A stretch of DNA of 64,000 nucleotides from Pontixanthobacter sp. CEM42 (GCF_017812015.1 NZ_JADQTN010000002.1:248001-312000); one strand, 5' to 3'. Counted from the stretch's first letter, positions 46,317 through 55,596 are shown. Numbers and translations: made by a program. Notes: generated from the sequence alone by a model not told the origin.

Positions 46317-48578
46317 TCAGAATTGGAAGCTGAGCGAAACGCTGGCGTTGCGGCCCGGCTGGGTGAAAGCGTTGGTGATGGTCGATGCCGTGGTCAGCCC
46401 GCGAACATCGCTCCAGTAAGCGTATTTCTTGTCAGTGATGTTGAAGATACCCGCGCGAACCGTCAGCTGGTCGCCGATCCTGTAGAAGGCGGTAGCATCG
46501 AAAATGGCAAACTCGTCCGGGCGGAAGCAGGTACCGTTGCAGACACCCACCGCGTCAGCAGCTGGTTTGCGAGCGTTGTAGGTCGTAATTAGCTCGCCGC
46601 CGAATTTGTTGTCCGGATCGCGGTAGCCAATACCGAAAACGACATTCAACGGATCGATGGTGGACAAAGCCGAAGCCGGTGCCCCGGGGGAACGGACTTC
46701 GCCATCAGCCAAGGCCAAGGCAAAACGTGCGCGGAAGCCGTTATCCGCCTGATACGATGCCTTCGCTTCGACACCCTCGACTTTCACGCTGTCCAGATTG
46801 ATGAATTGGAATACGGTCGGATCGAAGGGTGTACCCGTTCCGCTGACCGCTTCCTGACTGATAAAATTGTCGTAGTCGGCGGCGAACCCCGTCAGCGTAA
46901 TATTGATCGTATCGGTTGTGTAGCGAACACCCAGTTCGAAAGTCTCGCTCGTTTCGGGCTCAAGGTCAGGGTTGGGTGCGGAAGTGTAGCCGAACGCCAG
47001 ATTTTCGAAGAAATTGTTGACCTGGCTTGGCGTCGGCGCACGGAAGCCTTGAGCATAATTACCGAACACACGAACATTGTCGTCCAGCTTGACAACGGCC
47101 CCGACTTTGGGAGACCAACGCGATCCGCTCTGGCCTGTTTCATTGAAATTCGGGAGCAGCGGATCATCGGTCGGGTTGAGATCATAGAAGTCGTAACGGA
47201 TCGCCGGATAGAGCGTGAATGCGCCATCGCCGATCTCGATAGCATCGCCAATGAACACACCGCCCAGCGTAAAGTCGGTAACCGGGAAAGCCCGCGCCGG
47301 GAAGACTTCCCCGAAAGGCGGCTCAACGCCATCACGAAGACCTTCCTGCGTAGTCCAACTGACATCACCGCCAAGCGACAGCGTGTGCGAAGTAGCGCCC
47401 GTGTCGAAGCCGGCGCGGAAATCCGCCGTACCGCCATACACTTCGTTGTCGAACGTATTCAGGCGCTCCCGATCGGGGCGCGGCGTCGTGCCGGTTGGCG
47501 AGCGATCCTCATCGGCAAATTGAACGTCATTGCCGTCCTGCCAATAGGCCGCGATATGCGCGTAATCGAGGAAACCGCTGCCGGCGATGTCCTCTTGCCA
47601 TGTCCAATCCACCGAAGCGCGCTTGCGCTCGGTCGTGTCGGTTGCGGTTAGGCTATCGACGATCCAGCTTGGGGTCGGGCCAAACAGAAATACCGGGCCG
47701 CGGCCTGACAGCACGTCGGAGAAGACTTCTCGCGCCAGATACTCGCCAGTCAGGCGGATCCGATGGTTGCCGTCGTTCCAGACCAGCTTGCCAAGAAATG
47801 CGTTGGAGAACCCATCTTGGGGATTTGGTGTCGTCCGCGTCGGTCCCTCAACATCAATTGTGCCTTGATTGTCGAGTTCTTGGAAATCGCGCCGCGAATA
47901 GGCAAGCATTCCCGAAATGTTGCCGGTCATCCCGGCGACCGCGACAGTTTCGGCAAATTCACTGTCAGCGGAACTATATTGTGCACGGGCGAAACCGCCG
48001 AAATTCGCACCTGGTTCGATCAAATCTTCGGGGTCCGAAGTCGTGAAGCTGATCGCGCCGGATAGGCCGTCGCTGCCATAGAAAGCTGAGGCCGGGCCGC
48101 GCAGAATCTCGACTGATTTGATTAAGCCGATGTCGGTTGCGTTGCCGCGGCTGACGCTTTGCGCGCCAAAACTGAAACCCTGCGGAGAGCGAATGCCATC
48201 CACTTGGATCAGCACGCGATTGCCGCCGATCCCGCGAATGTTGAAATCCTCGTTGCCCGCACGGCCAGTTGTGCCAAGCGCGGCGCCAAAACGAGCCGGA
48301 GCACGGCGCACCGTGACGCCCGGCTCGAAACGGACCAGATCGCGAATGTCGGTGGCAAGCTCATCAGCGATCTGTTCGGAATCGATGACTGTGACCGTCG
48401 CTGGCGCATCAGCGATCGTTACCGGCGCGCGGGTGGCGGTTACCGTAATCGTGTCTTTATCATTGGGTTGGTCTTCGGAGCCTTCGGTTTCGTCGGCGGC
48501 AAAGGCCGCCTGCGAGATCATCAATGCTAGGGTGCTGACGGCAAGAGTAGTGAACCGTCGGGCGCGTGGATTTTTCAA
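46317..48578 (-). CDS. TonB-dependent receptor, hemoglobin/heme type
   Basis: 753 residues from a TTG start. A strong Shine-Dalgarno (GGAGGAGGAA, 48594 to 48585) lies 6 bases before that TTG, and the protein then begins MKNPRARRF followed by a clean signal peptide ending SQAAFA. The longer frame from 48629 would bury the signal peptide and run through the putative operator. The plug domain has DTITVTATRAPVTIADAPATV (TonB-box region), NFNIRGIGGNRVLIQVDGIR-like sequence and RGPASAFYGSDGLSGAISF. The barrel carries GNYAQGFRAPTPSQVNNFFE and NPDLEPETS, as in the hemoglobin/transferrin/lactoferrin receptor family. It ends in Phe. Confidence 0.9.
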   Translation of the reverse strand: MKNPRARRFTTLAVSTLALMISQAAFAADETEGSEDQPNDKDTITVTATRAPVTIADAPATVTVIDSEQIADELATDIRDLVRFEPGVTVRRAPARFGAALGTTGRAGNEDFNIRGIGGNRVLIQVDGIRSPQGFSFGAQSVSRGNATDIGLIKSVEILRGPASAFYGSDGLSGAISFTTSDPEDLIEPGANFGGFARAQYSSADSEFAETVAVAGMTGNISGMLAYSRRDFQELDNQGTIDVEGPTRTTPNPQDGFSNAFLGKLVWNDGNHRIRLTGEYLAREVFSDVLSGRGPVFLFGPTPSWIVDSLTATDTTERKRASVDWTWQEDIAGSGFLDYAHIAAYWQDGNDVQFADEDRSPTGTTPRPDRERLNTFDNEVYGGTADFRAGFDTGATSHTLSLGGDVSWTTQEGLRDGVEPPFGEVFPARAFPVTDFTLGGVFIGDAIEIGDGAFTLYPAIRYDFYDLNPTDDPLLPNFNETGQSGSRWSPKVGAVVKLDDNVRVFGNYAQGFRAPTPSQVNNFFENLAFGYTSAPNPDLEPETSETFELGVRYTTDTINITLTGFAADYDNFISQEAVSGTGTPFDPTVFQFINLDSVKVEGVEAKASYQADNGFRARFALALADGEVRSPGAPASALSTIDPLNVVFGIGYRDPDNKFGGELITTYNARKPAADAVGVCNGTCFRPDEFAIFDATAFYRIGDQLTVRAGIFNITDKKYAYWSDVRGLTTASTITNAFTQPGRNASVSLSFQF

Positions 48579-48604
48579 AGCTAATTCCTCCTCCGACTCG
48601 ATGC

Positions 48605-48625
48605 TATTGCGAGTCAGTTGCATTA
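48605..48625 (-). promoter_or_regulatory. Fur-like operator of the TonB receptor
   Basis: A 21-base imperfect palindrome, TATTGCGAGTCAGTTGCATTA on one strand; 7 of 10 mirrored positions agree (TAxTGCxAxT). It lies between a TTGACA-like -35 (48649-48654) and the start codon, as expected for a repressor site on a heme-uptake gene. Assignment to Fur is by analogy with alphaproteobacterial sites, not by a matrix score. Confidence 0.45.
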
Positions 48626-48811
48626 TCAACTAGACTTATGGTTGAGCTTGTCAACTCGCATCATGCGCAGGACTACTGCGAGAATGGGGCCTGCCCTAAG
48701 GCGGTGCTGCGCAGCATATGGTCGCTGCTGCGCCCAAAAAATGCGAGGACCTTCCTGCGCGCGCGTCGCGTTAGCTTGGATGACGCTTTTTCAAATCGTG
48801 AAACCAAATTG

Positions 48812-48852
48812 CCTAAAACCCCGCACGAGCCGCGGAGTGTTGCCGTTTTAGG
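48812..48852 (+). repeat. Inverted repeat CCTAAAAC/GTTTTAGG
   Basis: Perfect 8-bp arms (48812-48819 and 48845-48852) around 25 bases, 60 bases before the RHH start. It could form a leader hairpin or a regulator site. No T-tract follows, so it is not a standard terminator. Confidence 0.45.
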
Positions 48853-48911
48853 GGCTTCCATAGAGTTAGCTAAAGACGCCGCACCGAATGTACTTTATCA
48901 ACTTGCGTGCA

Positions 48912-49184
48912 ATGCAATCTCCTCCGTACCACCCACCCGTCAAACGCTCAGTGCAGATCGCCGGTCACAAGACGTCGATCAGTCTGGAGCCCTTGTTCTG
49001 GGAAATGCTGAAAGATGCCGCATCGGCTGCAGATGTACCGGTCAACGCTATAGTGGCGCAGATCGATGCAGAACGAATCAAATCCGATACTCCCCCGGGC
49101 CTTGCCAGTGCCGTTCGAGTATGGCTCGTAACGAAGCGGTTTAGCGCTCGCCCGACCGCGAATGATGACAATACAGAGGTTTAG
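48912..49184 (+). CDS. Ribbon-helix-helix domain protein
   Basis: 90 residues. The pattern PVKRSVQIAGHKTSISLEP, FWEMLKDAASAADVPVNAIVAQID (in two parts) and LASAVRVWLV matches the RHH_4 (YlbG/Rv-type) ribbon-helix-helix family: a strand with basic residues, then two helices. Such proteins are DNA-binding or adaptor proteins. The ATG at 48912 starts near the family start; upstream codons extend to 48888. It faces away from the TonB receptor and precedes the CxxCH lipoprotein by 119 bp, so it could act on either. Confidence 0.72.
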   Translation: MQSPPYHPPVKRSVQIAGHKTSISLEPLFWEMLKDAASAADVPVNAIVAQIDAERIKSDTPPGLASAVRVWLVTKRFSARPTANDDNTEV

Positions 49185-49303
49185 TTATATTAAAATAACT
49201 GTCCGTTTTATACTATCCGATTAGATATAGTGAGATCAGTATTACCCTGAAAGCGACAAGTACTTTTTGTATTTTTCAGAACACAATTAGGGGAGTGTTG
49301 ATC
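49185..49303 (+). promoter_or_regulatory. AT-rich leader of the CxxCH lipoprotein gene
   Basis: Strongly AT-rich compared with the flanks. A -10-like TATACT (49209-49214) is present without a good -35. GGGGAG lies 8 bases before the ATG at 49304. The composition could mark an active promoter or recent acquisition of the gene downstream. Confidence 0.4.
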
Positions 49304-50782
49304 ATGCGGTTTTCCAATTTTGTCGAGAATGTGAAGGGCTGGGCATTAGCCCTGGCATTGACCAGTTTCGTGGCCGTATCGGCCTGCACACCCAGTGCCA
49401 GCGATGATACCGAAACACTCGCGGCAAGCGCTTTGGATTGCCCCAATCGGCTCGGCTGGTCGGAAAATCTCCCGACTTATTTCGAAGCTGACGCGAAATT
49501 GCCGACGAGCTTTAGCGATACGGCTGTCGATTGCGATTTTCATGAATGGTCATGGGAAGCCTTCGCTTGGGCAACCGCCGAGATCGACGGAACCCCGCGC
49601 TTTATGACGATGGCAACACTCGATGCGCTGACTTCTGACACCAGTTCCTCGGACGGTATGCTGCGCTTGGGCGCCCACTCAAACAAGCCGCACGCTATGC
49701 CAACGGGCGAGAATGCTGGCGCAATTACCGAGGCCGATGGCAATATGCTGGTCGGCGGCAACGGCTACCCCGTTTACGCCTCAGTCCATATGAACGATTC
49801 CTATTTACAAACCGCCAAGGCCAATATGGTCGAAGGCGGCGCCTATGCCGCGAATGCCGGTAAGGACACCGGCTCCGGCGAAGAATGCGGCGGCGCTGGC
49901 AACGCATATTATTTCAATTGCGGCTCGGCAGTGTTCAAAGCGACATGGTATCGCCTTGCCGATGGCGAAACGGCGCCTGCAGGTGCTTACACAACGCAGG
50001 CCCAAGTCCCAGTGCTGGAGAATGATTGCACCGGAACAACCTGTATCGCCAAATCGAGCGGCACGTTCACCACTGTCACCGTTGCGCTCGTCGGGCTGCA
50101 CGTAGTTGCCTATATCGAGAACCACCCCGAGATGGTTTGGGCTACATTCGAGCATGTTCGCAATTCACCGTCTGTACCGGATGGTACCTTTGCCTATGGC
50201 GACCAAAGCGTAGATGAAGATTATACTTTCTACGACGCAGGCACACCGTTCGCTGCTGACAAGATCCTGGTCAAGAATGACAGTGCTGCCGTTCTGAAAT
50301 TTGACGAGGCATCGCAAACTTTCTCACCAGTTACACAAGTGGTCCAGATGAACCGCACTGGCGGCGAAAATCAGGAGAACGGTCCGGCCAATATTGCAGC
50401 CGTAAACTCCGCATCTATGACAGAGTTCAAGAACGAGAACTCGCCTTTCCAAGACTATTTCCTGGTTGGTACGGTGTGGTTCAAGCCGGACGTCTACACC
50501 GCTGACAATGCCAACATCCAGAACAAGAACTTCAACTGGAAAGGCATTGCTCAGGGCAGCGAGGCGCTGGCAAACATGACTGCGGAAACCTTCATGCAGG
50601 CACCCGGGACAGGCGATCAGCTCAACTGCTTCACTTGCCACAATCCGACGTCGTACAGCTTCGAACAAGGATCAACCGAGCCGATGCGCAGGGTGGCTAT
50701 CAGTCATGCACTGGGCGTTGGCTCTGAGTTTGAAGCGAAGAATACGATTCCGGTTGAAGACGGGGATAACACTGGAGAATGA
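49304..50782 (+). CDS. Lipoprotein with one CxxCH heme-c motif, function unknown
   Basis: 492 residues. The signal peptide ends in a lipobox (VAVSAC, Cys28). The mature protein has several paired cysteines (LDCPN, VDCDFH, EECGG, FNCGS, ENDCTGTTC) and one heme-binding motif CFTCH near residue 445. After it comes a short tail. Conserved-looking elements are HEWSWEAFAWAT and FKATWYRLADGE. I do not recognise the family. A periplasm-facing, membrane-tethered cytochrome-like protein is the simplest reading. It is monocistronic with a terminator shared with murA. Confidence 0.75.
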   Translation: MRFSNFVENVKGWALALALTSFVAVSACTPSASDDTETLAASALDCPNRLGWSENLPTYFEADAKLPTSFSDTAVDCDFHEWSWEAFAWATAEIDGTPRFMTMATLDALTSDTSSSDGMLRLGAHSNKPHAMPTGENAGAITEADGNMLVGGNGYPVYASVHMNDSYLQTAKANMVEGGAYAANAGKDTGSGEECGGAGNAYYFNCGSAVFKATWYRLADGETAPAGAYTTQAQVPVLENDCTGTTCIAKSSGTFTTVTVALVGLHVVAYIENHPEMVWATFEHVRNSPSVPDGTFAYGDQSVDEDYTFYDAGTPFAADKILVKNDSAAVLKFDEASQTFSPVTQVVQMNRTGGENQENGPANIAAVNSASMTEFKNENSPFQDYFLVGTVWFKPDVYTADNANIQNKNFNWKGIAQGSEALANMTAETFMQAPGTGDQLNCFTCHNPTSYSFEQGSTEPMRRVAISHALGVGSEFEAKNTIPVEDGDNTGE

Positions 50783-50790
50783 GATATAGC

Positions 50791-50826
50791 GGGCGGAGGC
50801 CTACGCGCTTCCGCCCTCCTTATTCG
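50791..50826. terminator. Terminator shared by the CxxCH lipoprotein gene and murA
   Basis: A 10-bp stem (50791-50800 with 50807-50816, one G-T pair), CTACGC loop, then TCCTTATT on the plus strand. It lies between the two convergent stops and overlaps the murA stop side. Bidirectional use is inferred. Confidence 0.7.
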
Positions 50827-52103
50827 TCCCCGACGCGTTCAATATCAGCACCGACTAAAGCGAGCTTCTCTTCCAAGCGCTCATAGCCACGATCCAAGTG
50901 ATACAGGCGGCGAACCTGCGTTTCGCCTTCGGCTGCAAGCCCCGCAATCACGAGGCTCATCGAGGCGCGCAGATCGGTGGCCATCACTTCGGCACCGGTT
51001 AGCGTATCGACGCCGGTTACCACTGCTTTACGACCATCGGTTTCGATATCGGCGCTCATCCGGTTAAGTTCAGGCACATGCATGAAGCGATTTTCGAAAA
51101 TCGTTTCCGTCAGCACACTGGTACCCTCAGCTTTGCAGAGCAGCGCCATCAACTGCGCCTGCATATCCGTGGCGAGGCCGGGATAAGGTGCAGTGGTCAA
51201 ATTGGTTGCTTTGAGTGGACCGTTGGCAGCAATCTTCACGCCATCCTTCACCGCTTCATACTCAACGCCGATGGCTTCTAGCGCTTTCAGCGTCGCCATC
51301 ATCTCGTCAGCTTTTGCCCCCTCAAGCATGACTTCGCCGCCAGTAATTGCCGCCGCACATGCATAAGAGCCCGCTTCGATCCGGTCAGCCATCACCTTGT
51401 ACGTCGCGCCGTTGAGCTTCTTAACTCCGTGGATTGTCAGATCAGATGTACCGATCCCTTCAATCTCCGCGCCCATTGCAACCAGCAGATTGCACAGATC
51501 GCCAATCTCCGGTTCACGCGCGGCATTGCTGAAGCGGCTTGTGCCGCTTGCAAGCACCGCAGTCATCAGAGCATTTTCCGTCGCGCCAACTGACACAACC
51601 GGAAAATCAAAATCGCCGCCAGGTAACCCGCCATCGGGCGCGTGCGCACGAACATAACCTGCGGCCAGTTCAATCTCGCCGCCAATCGCTTCGATAGCTT
51701 TCAGGTGCAAATCGATGGGCCGGTTACCAATAGCGCAACCGCCGGGCATTGAGACGGTCGCTTCTCCAGCACGCGCGAGCATTGGGCCCAGAACGAGAAT
51801 CGAAGCCCGCATTTTACGAACCAGATCATATGGCGCGACAGTCGAAGTCAGTCGCGCCGCTTCATAAGTCACCATCCGGCCGAAATCTTCAGGCCGGTTG
51901 CCGCGAATGCTCGTCGACACACCAAACTGCGTCATCAAATGCTGGAAGCCATCAATATCAGCCAGACGCGGCAAGTTGCGCAGCGTTAGCGGTTCTTCAG
52001 TCAGCAGCGCACAGGGTATCAATGTCAGCGCTGCATTTTTCGCGCCGGAAATCGGAATAGTGCCGGAAAGGCGTTTTCCGCCCTGAATGAGTATCTTGTC
52101 CAT
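50820..52103 (-). CDS. murA: UDP-N-acetylglucosamine 1-carboxyvinyltransferase
   Basis: 427 residues. It adds enolpyruvate from PEP to UDP-GlcNAc, the first committed step of peptidoglycan synthesis. [28 protein letters not shown] at the N-terminus (in parts: [19 protein letters not shown]) and the fosfomycin-sensitive cysteine in [16 protein letters not shown] (about residue 118) are diagnostic. Standard length. Divergent from galU by 100 bp. Confidence 0.97.
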   Translation of the reverse strand: MDKILIQGGKRLSGTIPISGAKNAALTLIPCALLTEEPLTLRNLPRLADIDGFQHLMTQFGVSTSIRGNRPEDFGRMVTYEAARLTSTVAPYDLVRKMRASILVLGPMLARAGEATVSMPGGCAIGNRPIDLHLKAIEAIGGEIELAAGYVRAHAPDGGLPGGDFDFPVVSVGATENALMTAVLASGTSRFSNAAREPEIGDLCNLLVAMGAEIEGIGTSDLTIHGVKKLNGATYKVMADRIEAGSYACAAAITGGEVMLEGAKADEMMATLKALEAIGVEYEAVKDGVKIAANGPLKATNLTTAPYPGLATDMQAQLMALLCKAEGTSVLTETIFENRFMHVPELNRMSADIETDGRKAVVTGVDTLTGAEVMATDLRASMSLVIAGLAAEGETQVRRLYHLDRGYERLEEKLALVGADIERVGDE

Positions 52104-52203
52104 CCACGCGGTTTAGCCAGAATGACAGCGGGGGCAAGGGATGGTGTAGCTTTCCTGATCAGCAATGTTGACGGCGTAGACTCGCCGGACGTATCGCTTC
52201 GGA

Positions 52204-53088
52204 ATGACTGAACACAAACCAATCAAAAAAGCCGTGTTTCCCGTTGCAGGTCTCGGTACCCGCTTCCTTCCCGCCACCAAGGCCATCCCCAAGGAATTGC
52301 TCCCAATCGTCGACCGGCCTTTGATCCAATATGCGGTCGATGAAGCGCGTGAGGCCGGGATCGAGCAGATCATTTTTGTTACGGGGCGCGGCAAAACCGC
52401 GATCGTCGAACATTTCGACATCGCCTACGAGCTCGAGTCCACCATGGGCGAACGCGGCAAAGACATGTCCGTGCTTGAAGCGACCCGCGCGACTCCGGGC
52501 GATATCATTACAGTCCGCCAGCAGGTCCCTCTTGGTCTTGGCCACGCGATCTGGTGCGCGCGCGCAATTGTGGGCGATGAACCCTTCGCGATCCTGCTTC
52601 CCGACGAATTGATGGTAGCGCAGCAAGGCGGCGGAACGGGCTGTATGAAGCAAATGGTCGAGGCCTACAATGAAGTCGGCGGCAATCTGATCAGTGTGCT
52701 GGAAGTGCCGCATGAGGAAGTCAGCAGCTACGGCGTGATCGACCCGGGTACAGAGAGCGGTTCGCTGACCGAAGTCAAAGGGCTGGTCGAAAAACCCCCC
52801 GTCGATCAAGCACCGTCAAACAAGATCGTCTCGGGCCGTTATATCCTGCAGCCAGAAGTCATGCGCACGCTTGAGAACCAAGAAAAGGGCGCAGGCGGAG
52901 AGATCCAGCTGACCGACGCCATGGCCAAGATGATCGGCGATCAGCCGTTCAATGCGGTGACTTTCGAAGGCCGCCGGTTCGATTGCGGAAGCAAGCTCGG
53001 CTTTGTCGAAGCAACGCTGGCGCTTGCGTTGGAGCGCGACGATATGGGCAATGATGTCCGCGCAATGGCGCACAAACTTCTGAAATAG
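52204..53088 (+). CDS. galU: UTP-glucose-1-phosphate uridylyltransferase
   Basis: 294 residues. It makes UDP-glucose from UTP and glucose 1-phosphate for polysaccharide synthesis. The nucleotide-binding start KKAVFPVAGLGTRFLPATK and KELLPIVDRPLIQYAVDEA are typical; VEKPPVDQAPSNKIVSGRY and KLGFVEATLA follow in the expected places. Its product could supply the exosortase-linked glycosylation genes elsewhere in the window, but they are 28 kb away. Confidence 0.96.
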   Translation: MTEHKPIKKAVFPVAGLGTRFLPATKAIPKELLPIVDRPLIQYAVDEAREAGIEQIIFVTGRGKTAIVEHFDIAYELESTMGERGKDMSVLEATRATPGDIITVRQQVPLGLGHAIWCARAIVGDEPFAILLPDELMVAQQGGGTGCMKQMVEAYNEVGGNLISVLEVPHEEVSSYGVIDPGTESGSLTEVKGLVEKPPVDQAPSNKIVSGRYILQPEVMRTLENQEKGAGGEIQLTDAMAKMIGDQPFNAVTFEGRRFDCGSKLGFVEATLALALERDDMGNDVRAMAHKLLK

Positions 53089-53100
53089 GCGGCTGGTGGA

Positions 53101-53766
53101 TCAATCCTCAGGCCCCAGCGCTTCACCACGAAGCAATTTGTCAGCCATCGCATCGATCTCAGCATCATCGAAATTCCAATTTTGGATGATGTGTTTTGGA
53201 TGCAGCGCAGCGTTAAGGCACGCCAGATGCGCTGATCCGCCATGCGACATTCCGAGATTCTGATCGGCGTTCAGCGTGATATCGATCGCACTGAACTCGG
53301 TCCCCATTGGCTCATCGCAGAACAAACAGGGCGACGAATTGGATTGGGGTTTAGGCGTGCTCGACTTTGAGGCCGGCTGTTCGGGTTTGCTGAGACGATC
53401 AATCAGCTCCGTTATAGCCCGATTGAAGTCCCCGGATTCTTCGGCATCAGCCCAAAGCTCTGTCAACTCACTGTAACTGACCACCGCCGAAACCGAATCG
53501 CGAGCAAGATCAAGAAGTTCGGCTGACGGTTTGCCGAGATCATCCACGATCTTGGACAAGCCATCGGGCATGGACTTGGACCGATGCCCGCGCATTGCGG
53601 CAACACATTCGGCTGCGACCACTATCCGGCAGGCACAATCGGCGTCGATCAACGCTCCCCAGCCAGAACCGTCAAACGCGGCCGCAATGACTTGAACGCT
53701 GTCGATTTCATCGACGAAATCCAGCGCAGTGTCATTCTCGAACGATCTGGCACCCCAAGCGCCCAT
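53101..53766 (-). CDS. DUF4259 protein with a cysteine-rich C-terminus
   Basis: 221 residues. The N-terminal 130 residues start MGAWGARSFENDTALDFVDEI, the DUF4259 hallmark. The C-terminal part has CLFCDEPMG and HLACLNAALHPKH, which together look like a zinc site (three Cys, and His). Function is unknown. Its Shine-Dalgarno AGGAGGGG is the 3' arm of the terminator-like hairpin after the flotillin gene, so its translation is probably affected by that structure. It is convergent with galU. Confidence 0.85.
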   Translation of the reverse strand: MGAWGARSFENDTALDFVDEIDSVQVIAAAFDGSGWGALIDADCACRIVVAAECVAAMRGHRSKSMPDGLSKIVDDLGKPSAELLDLARDSVSAVVSYSELTELWADAEESGDFNRAITELIDRLSKPEQPASKSSTPKPQSNSSPCLFCDEPMGTEFSAIDITLNADQNLGMSHGGSAHLACLNAALHPKHIIQNWNFDDAEIDAMADKLLRGEALGPED

Positions 53767-53820
53767 AAGAAACCCCTCCTGCTCTTCCGATAGAATAAGC
53801 AGGAGGGGTAAAAATCGCCT
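53767..53820 (-). terminator. Hairpin after the flotillin gene; its 3' arm is the DUF4259 ribosome-binding site
   Basis: Perfect 12-bp arms (53772-53783 and 53798-53809) with a 14-base loop. Read on the minus strand it is ...TTTTT ACCCCTCCTGCT...AGCAGGAGGGGT TTCTT ATG: the second arm contains AGGAGGGG six bases before the DUF4259 start. Termination, or sequestration of the ribosome-binding site in read-through RNA, are both possible. Confidence 0.75.
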
Positions 53821-53835
53821 GAATAGTGCGGTGCC

Positions 53836-55596
53836 TTAGTTAGCCGAACTATCAGATCCGGCTGAACCTTTGCCCTTGCTTGCGGGCTTGGAGGCACGTT
53901 TGGCCCCGGCTTCGACAACCTGTTCTTGCACATCCGCAATAACATCGGAAAGCGAAGCCGCGCCTTCTTCAACCGCCGGACCTTTGACAAGACCGTTGAG
54001 CGAGGAGCCATCAAGCCCAAGCTCTTGCATCAGCCCGTCGAGGACCGGTGCCTGTGCGCGGTACGACAGAGCCGCTGAAAGAGCGTCGGTGGCAAGGTTG
54101 CCCGATCCGCCTCCGGCTCCAGCTGCCCCGGCTGAACCGCCGCCGCCATTTTGGGTGAGCCCGTCGACCTGAACGATCTTGATCGAGTCGATTGCCTCCA
54201 TCGGCTTGGCGCTTTCCTTGATGACTTCGGGCAGCACCTTGAGCAGAGCCAGCTTGGTCTGCAAGCTGATCTGATCCATCGACAGAATGTTGGCCGCTTC
54301 GTTGATCGCTTGCTGACCGGCAGCTTCGACTTCGAAGCGGATCCGGGCAGCTTCGGCGCGGAGCTTTTCAGCTTCGGCTTCACCGCTGGCTTCCAAACGG
54401 ATGGCTTCAGCGCGGTTTGCCGCAGCATCCTTCTCAGCCTCTGCCTCAACCTTAACCTGGATCGCATCACGTTCGGCAATCTTGGCGGCCTCGATCAGTT
54501 CGATCCGCTTATCACGATCGGCAATCTCGGTTTCCCGAGCGGTCAAGACGCCTTCCTCGGCTGCAACCGCAGTCGCACGTGCAGCATCGGCTTCGGCTTT
54601 CGCTTGGCTTTCCTCACGTGACTTGTTCTGGACAGCAATCTGCTGTTCCTGACGCGCGATCTCCAGAGCACGAACCTGATCGATCCGGGCCTCTTCAACC
54701 GTCCGGTCAGCTTCAATCTGCTGGGCGTCGACTTCCTTCTTCGCGGTAATCCGCGCGGCTTCAGCTTCGCGGTTACGCTCTGCTTGCTCACGGGCGACTT
54801 CGGAAGATTGCTTAGCGCGGCGCATTTCAACTTCACGCTCTTGCTCCAGCCGGGCAAACTCATTGTCACGCCCAATTTCAAAGCTCGCTTGATCGGCTTC
54901 AAGGTTCTTCGTTTCCATCTGGACGCGCGTGTCCTGCTCGATGTCGTTTCGCGCCTTCTTGCGCAGTTCGATCTGCTCGGTCAGCTTGGTCAAACCTTCG
55001 GCGTCAAACGCGTTATTGGCGTTGAAATGCTCGATAGAGGTTTGGTCGAGACCGGTCAGTGAAACCGATTCCAGCTCCAGACCGTTCATCGCAAGGTCGT
55101 TAGACGACACTTGCTGCACTTTCTGCACGAAGTCAGCGCGTTGCTCATGAAGCTCATTCATGCTCATACCCGCCGCGACCGAACGCAGCGCATCAACAAA
55201 CTTACCCTCAACGAGGTCTTTCAGAGCCTCTGGGTGCATTGTCCGAAGACCCAGCGTCTGCGCTGCCATTGCAATCGCCTCGCTATCGGGGCGCACGCGG
55301 ACATAGAATTCCGCCTTCACATCGATCCGTAAGCGATCGAGTGTAATCAGCGCGTCCGCGTTTTTGCGTTCAACCGCGAGCCGCACCGTGTTCATATTGA
55401 CCGGCATGGTTTCATGCAGGACCGGCAGCACCAATGCGCCGCCATTCATGACCACTTTCTCACCGCCAAAGCCTGTACGGACGAAACCAATTTCCTTGGT
55501 CGCGCGGCGATACAGGCGCGTGATTGTAAAACCGATCACCAGCAGGAAAGCAAAGCCCGATCCCGCCCAAATTCCAATTGTTGTCAAACTCTCCAT
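53836..55596 (-). CDS. Flotillin/YqiK-type SPFH protein
   Basis: 586 residues. An N-terminal membrane helix (about residues 6-28) is followed by an SPFH domain (TGFGGEKVVMNGGALVLPVLHETMPVNMNTVRL, quoted in parts: GGEKVVMNGGALVLPVLHE). A coiled coil rich in Glu/Ala/Arg/Gln occupies about residues 230-460. The C-terminus has a Gly/Ala-rich segment and DALSAALSYRAQAPVLDGLMQ. This is the flotillin-like YqiK layout for membrane microdomains. The YqiJ-like gene lies 15 bp upstream, forming a yqiJ-yqiK-type operon. Confidence 0.93.
   Translation of the reverse strand: MESLTTIGIWAGSGFAFLLVIGFTITRLYRRATKEIGFVRTGFGGEKVVMNGGALVLPVLHETMPVNMNTVRLAVERKNADALITLDRLRIDVKAEFYVRVRPDSEAIAMAAQTLGLRTMHPEALKDLVEGKFVDALRSVAAGMSMNELHEQRADFVQKVQQVSSNDLAMNGLELESVSLTGLDQTSIEHFNANNAFDAEGLTKLTEQIELRKKARNDIEQDTRVQMETKNLEADQASFEIGRDNEFARLEQEREVEMRRAKQSSEVAREQAERNREAEAARITAKKEVDAQQIEADRTVEEARIDQVRALEIARQEQQIAVQNKSREESQAKAEADAARATAVAAEEGVLTARETEIADRDKRIELIEAAKIAERDAIQVKVEAEAEKDAAANRAEAIRLEASGEAEAEKLRAEAARIRFEVEAAGQQAINEAANILSMDQISLQTKLALLKVLPEVIKESAKPMEAIDSIKIVQVDGLTQNGGGGSAGAAGAGGGSGNLATDALSAALSYRAQAPVLDGLMQELGLDGSSLNGLVKGPAVEEGAASLSDVIADVQEQVVEAGAKRASKPASKGKGSAGSDSSAN

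Larger units (their letters stand above)
48579..48911. other. Divergent control region between the TonB receptor and RHH genes
   Basis: 333 bp without a convincing gene; open frames here fall in the antisense or other frames. It contains the receptor Shine-Dalgarno, a Fur-like palindrome (48605-48625), a TTGACA-like -35 on the minus strand (48654 to 48649), and an 8-bp inverted repeat with a 25-base loop (48812-48852). Confidence 0.6.

Noticed and set aside
46806-47651. A 281-codon plus-strand frame inside the TonB receptor gene
   Set aside because: Antisense shadow of a well-supported receptor; composition rich in Arg and no motif.
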